Positions 57,379-64,000 of a DNA stretch of 64,000 bases are shown one piece after another (within the stretch, counting starts at the first letter, position 1; each line of letters begins with the position of its first letter). Source of the DNA: Lunularia cruciata. Its lineage: Eukaryota; Streptophyta; Marchantiopsida; Lunulariales; Lunulariaceae. Location: the NCBI GenBank assembly GCA_948567375.1, contig OX419761.1, forward strand, positions 42,720,501 through 42,784,500, read 5' to 3'. Made by a program: the position numbers and the translations under genes. The notes beneath the pieces are model-generated. The model was not told the origin of the DNA. It saw only the letters and a list, made by a program, of their open reading frames with translations, and made no database searches.

Positions 57379-57876
57379 CTAATCTTGAGAACTAGCTGAT
57401 GAAGGTGGTAGTATTTCTGTAGCTGTACTAAGATTCTCTCCAAGATCCTTCACCAAAGTTTCCAAAAGTGCTTTTACTCCACTACACTCATGTCCTTCTG
57501 GAAGTCCTTCAACTCCACAAACCTCACACAACTCCTTGGTCTTAGATCTTCTCCCTCCCAATCTTGGTGAAGAAGGTCCAACATGCAAACCCAAGTCAAG
57601 TAAGCCTCTCCTTTCCCTCAATCTCTTGCTCTCAAAGGTCAATGGACATAAACTTGCCTTATGTCCCTTCTCTCCACATAGAAAGCACTTAGACTCACTC
57701 TTTCCTCCAAGTGGTGTAGGTTTTTGGATCCTCTCAACACTCTCTTCAAATTCTATTGTAAACTCTCTTTTCCTCAAATCCACCCCTAAAATCACCTCAA
57801 ACCCTTGGGGAACCTTGCATAATCTCAATTTCCACTCTTGATGACCCTCTATGTTCCCCAAGATGAATCTAAACAC
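57379..57876 (-). CDS. A3 extra ORF upstream of gag with CCHC knuckle
   Basis: 165 codons, unknown protein. C64-x2-C67-x4-H72-x4-C77 is a canonical retroviral-type zinc knuckle; a second cluster C117-x2-C120-x8-H129-x1-C131 follows. The middle is basic (R-x-R-R and R-R-S-K). The frame opens with GTG directly after a stop and has no ATG; A1 has an ATG at the matching place six codons on (5971-5973), where A3 reads ATA. So the A3 copy may have lost its start. Ogre-type elements also have an ORF before gag, but I cannot show homology. Confidence 0.55.
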   Translation of the reverse strand: MFRFILGNIEGHQEWKLRLCKVPQGFEVILGVDLRKREFTIEFEESVERIQKPTPLGGKSESKCFLCGEKGHKASLCPLTFESKRLRERRGLLDLGLHVGPSSPRLGGRRSKTKELCEVCGVEGLPEGHECSGVKALLETLVKDLGENLSTATEILPPSSASSQD

Positions 57877-58499
57877 TCAAACATGCTTTTTGTTGATCTC
57901 AAACTTCTCATGCATGAGATCTCCACTCTGCAGAATTGACCCTTCCTCACAATGTCACTCAAATCTCCCAACCAATATGTCACAGTCCTCTGAAATTTTC
58001 CACACTTGATCACAACTCCAGGGCATCCCTCCCTGCAAAATTTCAGATCTTTTCATCAAGCCATTTGGCCTAGACACCTTTCTATTCAGCACCCATATTT
58101 CAGATTTGGTCTGAAAACCACCCCCCTCACTTCAAAAACTCATAACGCCCTGCGCAAAAACGATCTCTCTCTAATTTTTGTGGCAGCAGGTAGGATACAA
58201 TGCACTAAATTTTCTTGGAAATTTTCAGACAATTCACTGAAAATTGAAGAAATGACAGACTCTGTACAATTTTCCAGAGAACATGCAATTGCGGGAGCAC
58301 TTTACCCTATCAACTTTCAAAAATTCTAGCCCAGTGCGCATAGAAGCTCTCTCAATAATTTCAAGTGTGCTAACTGAAAGATAACCCAAGCTATCATGTG
58401 TAGAAATCTCAAGTCCAGATCTCAAACTTGAGATTTTGCTCAAAATCACCTTAATCCCCAAAATCTGCAATCCACCTCACACAATCTCTCCAATTCCTC
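57877..58499 (-). other. A3 leader between small ORF and CCHC ORF
   Basis: No assured gene. A 78-codon frame at 58470-58234 has a partner in A1 (6583-6344) but its residues change freely between copies, as in noncoding sequence. Confidence 0.5.
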
Positions 58500-58670
58500 T
58501 CATGTGTACAAGATGTACAAAATCACCTCAAAGACATCATAATGAACTACAGGGTATACAAATGGATCTTGGTTCTCTAACATAAGTTCAGCCCTCTCCT
58601 CTCCTAATGTTCTCTCCAAGTGAGCTCTCATAGCCTCCTTCTGCCTAATGTAGAATTGGACGCGGAACAT
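58500..58670 (-). CDS. A3 leader small ORF (56 codons)
   Basis: ATG at 58668-58670, just 19 bases inside the primer site, and stop at 58500-58502. Ungapped over 35 residues it matches module 1 of the C1 leader at the positions E, M, L, G-x-E, P, V, P-V-V and Y-D, and both end in Y-I-L. A1 keeps the frame with stops. Unknown function; possibly an N-terminal gag-like or RNA-binding part, or a regulatory upstream ORF. Confidence 0.5.
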   Translation of the reverse strand: MFRVQFYIRQKEAMRAHLERTLGEERAELMLENQDPFVYPVVHYDVFEVILYILYT

Positions 58671-58688
58671 TATCTTGCCTTCTAGAGA

Positions 58689-58707
58689 GGTCCCGGCAAC
58701 GGAACCA
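58689..58707 (-). other. A3 primer-binding site
   Basis: On the minus strand TGGTTCCGTTGCCGGGACC begins four bases after the 5' LTR. The CCGTTGCCGGG core matches the complement of the 3' end of plant tRNA-Asp as I recall it, with two differing bases after TGG. Athila elements use tRNA-Asp; the match is suggestive, not exact. Confidence 0.7.
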
Positions 58708-58711
58708 AAAA

Positions 58712-59389
58712 TGTGAGCCGGCCTGTCTCTCACTCAGGATGAACCTCTGATGGCTATTATGGTAGCGCACCATGGACTAAGAAGGCAAGGAACCCAAACT
58801 CCATCATACTCCTCCAAGGCTAACACTCCAAGACTCAAGACATTGCTCACTAGAGAACTCAATGAGAGAGAGATAGTTGCAAATGAAAGGATGATGAGTA
58901 CCTCCTCACCCCTTGTTTATATACTGTGAAATAGTTACGTACCAAAGTTACTAATTACTGTAGTAACTCAAGTTACTAGACTAAAAGTCAAGTAAAGTCA
59001 AAAAGTAGAAAGGAATATCCATTCACATGGGCATATTCCCCTTATCTTGACCCAACCACTAAAGCAAGGATTCCTTCACATGGGCTATCCTTGGACTAAA
59101 GAAGAATTCAAAACAAAAAGGCTTGCGGGCCCAAGAGTTCTCAACTCTTTCCCCAAAGCCAAACACCTAGGAATAATACCAAGTCAACACACTAAAATCC
59201 AAAATAGTGGTGCTCATCTTTTCTACTTCCTCTAAAGTAAGGTCCCATCTATCTTAGCTATGACTAACTTTAGCTAACCATGACTAATATAGAACCATCC
59301 TTTATCTCTATATAAATAATATCTCTTAAGTACTTGTAATACCAAGCTAAATATCACAATACCACACACATGCACAAATGGGTGTTACA
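58712..59389 (-). repeat. A3 5' LTR
   Basis: 678-bp LTR with intact ends. A TATA-like TATTTATATAG on the minus strand near 59310 fits a promoter. It lacks a ~14-bp stretch (taagcatgtggtc region) present in the 3' LTR. Confidence 0.92.
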
Positions 59390-60117
59390 GTATAGCAAAT
59401 AGAGAAAGATTGCAATAAAATAGGGATTTTTTTATTGTTGCCAACTTGGACATTGCATTGTTGAATGTTCACTTAGGAATGTGCAACTTTGACAAGTTGC
59501 CCAAATGGAATTTGTGGAACAGAATGATCAAGGAAACAAGGAATCCTAGTAGGAGATTTTGAGCTGCCTATTGAGAGCTTGATTAGTTCCAATGGGATTG
59601 AAGGCTCAACCTATGCAAGTTTGCTTCACTTGCAAGATACAATATCCAATCAGGATTGTAGGATTTTGGTTGATTCTAGAAGTTCATAGAATTGCATGTC
59701 TATACAGTAGCAAAGGAAATTGGGTATTCCTATCAAGCTAGTGATTGGAAGTAGATTGATGATGGCAAATGGTAGAAAGGGTTCTACATTCCGTACCTCA
59801 CATCCTATTACTTTTAAGATTGGGAAGGAGTATTTGGAGTGTATGAGTTTTGTAGTGGCACCTCTACATTATGATGTCATTCTAGGACTACCTTGGCTTG
59901 AATGTCATATGGTTCAATTTGATTGGACCCATCAACAAATTCAAGTACAACGCCAAGGTAGGAAGTTCCAAATAGGTTGTCTGGCACCTTTGAATAAGAC
60001 ATCTAAGAATAGTCAATCCCAAGATAGGAAGTTTGTTAAGAAGGTAGCTATAGAGCATGCCTTGAAGAGAGAGGAGCGTCAAGATGAGAAGTTTGCTAGG
60101 AAGGCAACCATAGAGTA
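59390..60117 (+). pseudogene. D1 gag end and protease
   Basis: A degraded zinc knuckle near 59440 (C-x-L-G-H-C-I-V-E-C). The protease-like region at 59720-60117 has I-T-F-K-I-G, V-A-P-L-H-Y-D-V-I-L-G-L-P-W-L and then lysine-rich repeats. The catalytic D-[ST]-G lies upstream of 59720 in a damaged stretch. Confidence 0.75.
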
Positions 60118-60167
60118 ATGAGTCCCTAGATGGGAAGTTTGTTAGTGAAGCAACCATAGAGTAAGCT

Positions 60168-61838
60168 TTGGAAGAAGATAAATTTGTTTTTGTAGTGTGG
60201 ATCAAGCCAATTGCACAAGGAAAATCTGAGGAGAGCCAAGAGCCTCATCAAGCAATGGTTGATCAGATAGTTCAAGAGTTTGTGGATGTGTTTCCAGATG
60301 ATCTACCAAAGGGATTACACTTTGATCATGGTATGCCCTTCAAGATTGAGTTATTGCCATGGAGTACTCTAGTGAGTAGACCAATCTATCGGCTCTCACC
60401 AAAGGAGTTGGAGGAGTTGCAAACAACACTTACAAAGTTGTTAGAAAAGGACTTCATACAACATAGTACCTCTCTTTGGGGAGCACTGATACTATTTGTT
60501 CCAAAGAAGGATGGAGTACTTTATTTATGTATTGATTGTCGTGAGCTCAATAAACAAACAATGAAGAATGCATATCCCTTGCCTCGGATTGATGACTTGC
60601 TTGATCAATTGAATGGAGCATGATACTTTTCCAAGCTAGATCTTTGTAGTGGCTATCGGCAAATCCCCATTGATAGGGAAGATGTGCAAAAGGCAGTCTT
60701 TTGCATGAAGTATGGGCATTTTGAGTGGAGAGTTTTACCTTTTGGGTTCATAAATGCTCCAATAGTCTTCATGGATCAGATGCATTGGGTGTTGGATGGA
60801 CTATTGGATTGGTACATAGTGGTGTTCTTGGATGATATCTTAATCTATAGCAAGACAGAGGCAGAACACATGAATCACATGTGAGAAGTCCTAAGACAAC
60901 TACAATAATGGAAATTTTACTGCAAGAAGTCAAAGTGTGCTTTTTGGCAAAAGGAAGTTACCTTCTTGGGGCACAAGATCTCATCAAAGGGGATCAAGAT
61001 GGAAGAGGAGAAAATCAAGGCGATTATTGATTGGCCTACTCCAAAGGATGCTATAGAAGTACAAGCATTTAATGGACTTGCTAGTTTTTACCAACAATTC
61101 ATCCATTATTATGCTCATGTAGCTGCACCATTGACTGACCTCTTGGGGAAGGACTTGAGCTTCCAGTGGACTACCAAGCACAAAGAAGCATTCCAAAATT
61201 TGAAACATATGGTATCTTCAAGGCCCATTCTTCAACCATATGATCCTCAACTACCCTATGTGGTTGATTTTGATGCTTCTAATTTTGCAATTGGAGTCGT
61301 GTTGCAACAAGAATTCCCATATGGACTACATCCCATTGCCTTTGTGTCTTGCCAACTCAATATGGCTGAAAGAAACTACTTTGCTTGAGATCAAGAACAA
61401 CTTGCGATGGTATATGCCACCAAGGTATGGAGGCATTTTCTCTTGGGGAAACAAGTGATCATGCAAATTGATCACAAACCATTGTTGTAGACCTTACACT
61501 TGGAACACATGAAGAGTCAACATCATCAACGGGAGGAACAAATCCAATTGTTTGACATCAAACTTGAGAAACCAGGTCGGTTCCACATCATCCTTGATGA
61601 TTTATCACAACGACCTGATTTGAAGTCTCTTCTTCTCATCACAACGGCAATTATGACGGTGTCAATTGACTCCAAGGTCCAAAACAAGTTTCAATTAGCT
61701 CCACAACAAGATCCCTTCTTCCAAATGGTACATGGTTGCCTTACAACATGCGATGAGGAATACAACACCTTCTCCATCAAGGAGAGCCTTCTATTCCATG
61801 AGAATCGGATCTACGTTCCAGCCAAAGGTAATCTTTGA
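60168..61838 (+). pseudogene. D1 reverse transcriptase and RNase H
   Basis: V-F-P-D-D-L-P, then I-D-C-R-E-L-N, S-K-L-D-L, G-Y-R-Q-I and the catalytic V-V-F-L-D-D-I-L-I-Y-S near 60830. RNase H has D-F-D-A-S-N-F-A-I-G near 61270 and I-D-H-K-P-L near 61470. Stops at 60621, 60882, 60906, 61386 and 61487. Confidence 0.85.
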
Positions 61839-63125
61839 CTTGTGTGTCTTCAAAAAGCCCATGATTTACCCATAGTTGGTCACATGGGTGTGGAAAAGAC
61901 CTTGGGTACCCTCCAACGCCAATGGTGGTGGCCTAACATGACACGAGATGTTTGAGAATTTGCCAAATCATGTGGGAGCTACCAAAGCAACAAGGCCAAC
62001 AACCAGAAGCAGAGTGGACTCCTTCAACCACTTGCCATTCCATCCGCTCCATGGGAGCATGAGGTTAGATCTCATTACATCCTTGCCCAAGACAAAGCAA
62101 GGATACACAACAATCGTGGTGTTTGTGGATAAGCTTAGTAAGCAAATCCACTTGGAACCAACCTTGGATATTGTGGATGCTCCAACCTTAGCACAAATCT
62201 ACTTCAACAATGTCTTCAAGCATCATGGGATGCCATGTGTACTCATCTCTAATTGCAATCCTTAATTTGCCGAGAAGTTTTGGCAAGCACTCTTCCAAAT
62301 ACTCGGCACCAAGCTTGCTTTGTCCATGGCCTATCATCCTCAAACTGATGGACAAACCAAACATGCAAATCATACATTGGAAGATATATTGCGTGCCTTC
62401 ATCAATGTCCACCATACCAATTAGGATGAATGTCTTGCAACTACAGAATTTATCTACAACAATTCCAAACAAGCAAGCACCAGATTTTCTCCTTTCTTTC
62501 TCAATTTTGGCCAAGATTTGCTTGTTCTAGATTCTCTTCTCTTCTTGCTCCCCCTCCATCTTAGGTTCCTCATACTTTAACATTCTTGACCACTATATCT
62601 CAATCTCTCCAACAAGCTAAATCTCACCTCCTTGTTGCTCAGAATCATCAAAAATAATATGCGGACCATTATTGTTGTGATCTCACCTTTGAAGTTGGTG
62701 ATAAATTCATGTTATCCTCAAGTAACTTCCTTCTCTCCCTTGATACCCAAGTTTGTAAACTTACCTCTAATTGGATAGGACCTTTTGATGTCACCCAAAT
62801 TGTCTCTCCTATTGCTCATCAACTTGCCTTGCCTTGTCATATGCATATCCATCTTGTCTTTCATGTTTCCAAGTTGAAACCCTTTGTTCCTAACCCATAT
62901 TCCTTTCCTTCTCAAGTCCAACCTCCCCATCCTCCTGTCCCTATCAATGATCATGAAGAGTACAAAGTTGATTGTATCCTTGCACGTCGCCATATTCAAC
63001 AAGGCCATCAACAACATACGTCCTTTGGAAAGGGTATTCTCTTCATGATGCCACATGGGAACCTCTTTCTCACCTCCAGAATGCATAGATGGCCATCCAT
63101 GAGTTCAAAGCTTCATTGGCAATGA
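61839..63125 (+). pseudogene. D1 integrase and chromodomain
   Basis: The zinc region at 61860-61990 includes H-x-G-V-E-K-T-L. The core has V-F-V-D-K-L-S-K near 62115, I-S-N-C-N-P near 62250 (second Asp changed to Asn) and H-P-Q-T-D-G-Q-T near 62340 in a shifted frame. Chromodomain E-E-Y-K-V-D-C-I-L at 62955 continues in a second frame as W-K-G-Y-S-L-H-D-A-T-W-E-P at 63022-63060. Confidence 0.85.
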
Positions 63126-63152
63126 GGACGTCACCAACTAGCGATGAGGGAA

Positions 63153-63553
63153 TATTAACAATATGAAGTTTAGCAACAAAGTTAGTAAGGTTAACGAAGT
63201 AGCAAATAAGACAAATTAGCCTAGAATATTTTGGAAGTATCTAGGAAGCTTCTTAGCTAGCTTAGCTTGCACCTCAAGTAAATAACTTCTAGAAGCTTCC
63301 AACTAGCTTAGCTTGCATGCCAAGTAGGCGGCTTCTAGAAGAAACCTTCTTGAGAAGCTTCATGGTTAACTTGGCTTGCACTCTAAGAAAGTGGCTTGAA
63401 TAAGCTTCTTGAGAAGCTTCTCAAGGGCCTTGTATGCTACCAATAAATACCAAAGCCAAAGCTCATGCTAGGCATTTGGAGTTTTCCCTCATTCCAACAT
63501 CCCAATGTGAGCTTCTATTCTCCTCTTTCTCTCCTTGGTCTTGGTCTTTTATA
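63153..63553 (+). repeat. D1 3' LTR
   Basis: About 400 bp, start decayed to tattaacaatatg and end ttttata. Holds a perfect nTTCnnGAAnnTTCn pattern at 63286-63300. Confidence 0.88.
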
Positions 63554-64000
63554 GAATTGTACGTGGAACATTATCTTGCCTTCTAGAGAGATCTCGACAA
63601 CAAAACCAAAATATGAGCCGGCATGTCTCTCACTCAGGATGAACCTCTGATGGCTTTTATGGTAGCGTACCATGGACTAAGAAGGCAAGAAACCCCAACT
63701 CCATCATACTTCTCCAAGGCTAACACTCCAAGACTCAAGACATTGCTCACTAGAGAACTCAATGAGAGAGAGATAGTTGCAAATGAAAGGATGATGAGTA
63801 CTTCCTCACTCCTAGTTTATATACTTGTGAAATAGTTACGCACCAAAGTTACTAATTATTAGAGTAACTCAAGTTACTAGGCTAAAAGTCAAATAAAGTC
63901 AAACAATATAAAGGAATATCCATCCACATGGGCATATTCCACTAAGCATGTGATTTTATCTTGACCCAAGCACTAAGTCAAGGAATTCTTCACATGGGCT
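63554..64000 (-). mobile_element. Family A element A4: leader stub and 5' LTR, cut by window end
   Basis: Bases 63554-63611 match the A3 leader next to the primer site (acgtggaacattatcttgcc), with a decayed primer site. The LTR starts at 63612 (tatgagccgg) and continues past the window. Confidence 0.88.

Larger units (their letters stand above)
51580..59389 (-). mobile_element. Family A element A3, structurally complete
   Basis: 7810 bp with LTRs 51580-52269 and 58712-59389, a clean primer site, leader, small ORF, CCHC ORF, gag, pol and polypurine tract. Gag-pol frames are nearly intact but carry three stops and a catalytic-site change. The flanks (tgaac on the left, gtata on the right) do not match, so no target duplication; left is A2 pol and right is D1 gag, which suggests recombination after insertion. 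Confidence 0.93.
59390..63553 (+). mobile_element. Family D chromovirus D1, 5' part missing
   Basis: Begins inside gag directly at the A3 LTR and ends with its 3' LTR. Order: gag end, protease, RT, RNase H, integrase, chromodomain. Several stops and frameshifts. To its right is a family A leader piece and LTR (A4), so D1 probably inserted into an A leader. Confidence 0.9.

Noticed and set aside
58234-58470. 78-codon leader frame open in both A1 and A3
   Set aside because: Residues differ freely between the copies, so openness is probably chance.

Overview
The window looks like nuclear DNA of a vascular plant: one plant-type host gene with an intron, surrounded by layer on layer of decayed LTR retrotransposons. 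I cannot name the species. The density and nesting of old Ty3/gypsy and Ty1/copia copies would suit a large repeat-rich genome such as a gymnosperm or fern (inference). Apart from the host gene almost every reading frame is broken by stops or frameshifts.

I sorted the repeats into four Ty3/gypsy families (A-D, names local to this report) plus copia fragments. Family A (A1 1-7516, A2 47991-51579, A3 51580-59389, A4 63554-64000; all minus) has a ~0.69 kb LTR, no chromodomain, an RT of the Ogre/Tat/Athila type and extra reading frames between the 5' LTR and gag. Family C (C1 12031-19178, minus) is a chromovirus with an initiator-tRNA-Met primer site. Family D (D1 59390-63553 plus; D2 33209-46915 minus; solo LTR 9131-9554; LTR fragment 47768-47921) is another chromovirus, with heat-shock-element-like motifs in its LTRs. 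Family B (B1 7517-21687 plus; B2 34240-42534 minus) is the unusual one.

Family B carries a DNA cytosine-5 methyltransferase domain between protease and reverse transcriptase (motifs I, IV, VI, the DNMT3/DRM-like D-A-A-R...W-W-T-N block and motif X, in that order, in both copies) and a C4HC3 PHD finger at the C-terminal end of the integrase. The inferred order is gag - protease - methyltransferase - conserved block of unknown function - RT - RNase H - integrase - PHD finger. An element coding for both a writer of DNA methylation and a likely reader of histone marks is the most exciting thing in the window. Both copies are pseudogenes, but B2 keeps the catalytic P-C-Q, the E-N of motif VI and all eight zinc ligands of the PHD finger.

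Layout: A1 (1-7516); B1 (7517-21687), split by a solo D LTR (target duplication GAGTC) and by C1 (target duplication GTAAC); copia fragment E1 with a 3' LTR (21688-about 23700); a repeat-poor island (about 23700-31200) with the host gene at 27652-30061; copia fragment E2 (31215-47330), interrupted by D2 (target duplication TACAA), itself interrupted by B2 (AAGT on both sides), a three-level nest; then A2, A3, D1 and A4 joined by junctions without target duplications, which points to recombination or deletion.

The host gene encodes a predicted 581-residue protein of the molybdenum-cofactor-sulfurase-like, fold-type-I PLP enzyme superfamily. The position of the PLP-binding lysine is a histidine, while the cysteine matching the sulfur-carrying cysteine of MoCo sulfurases is kept, so it may be a pseudo-enzyme or an enzyme with altered chemistry.
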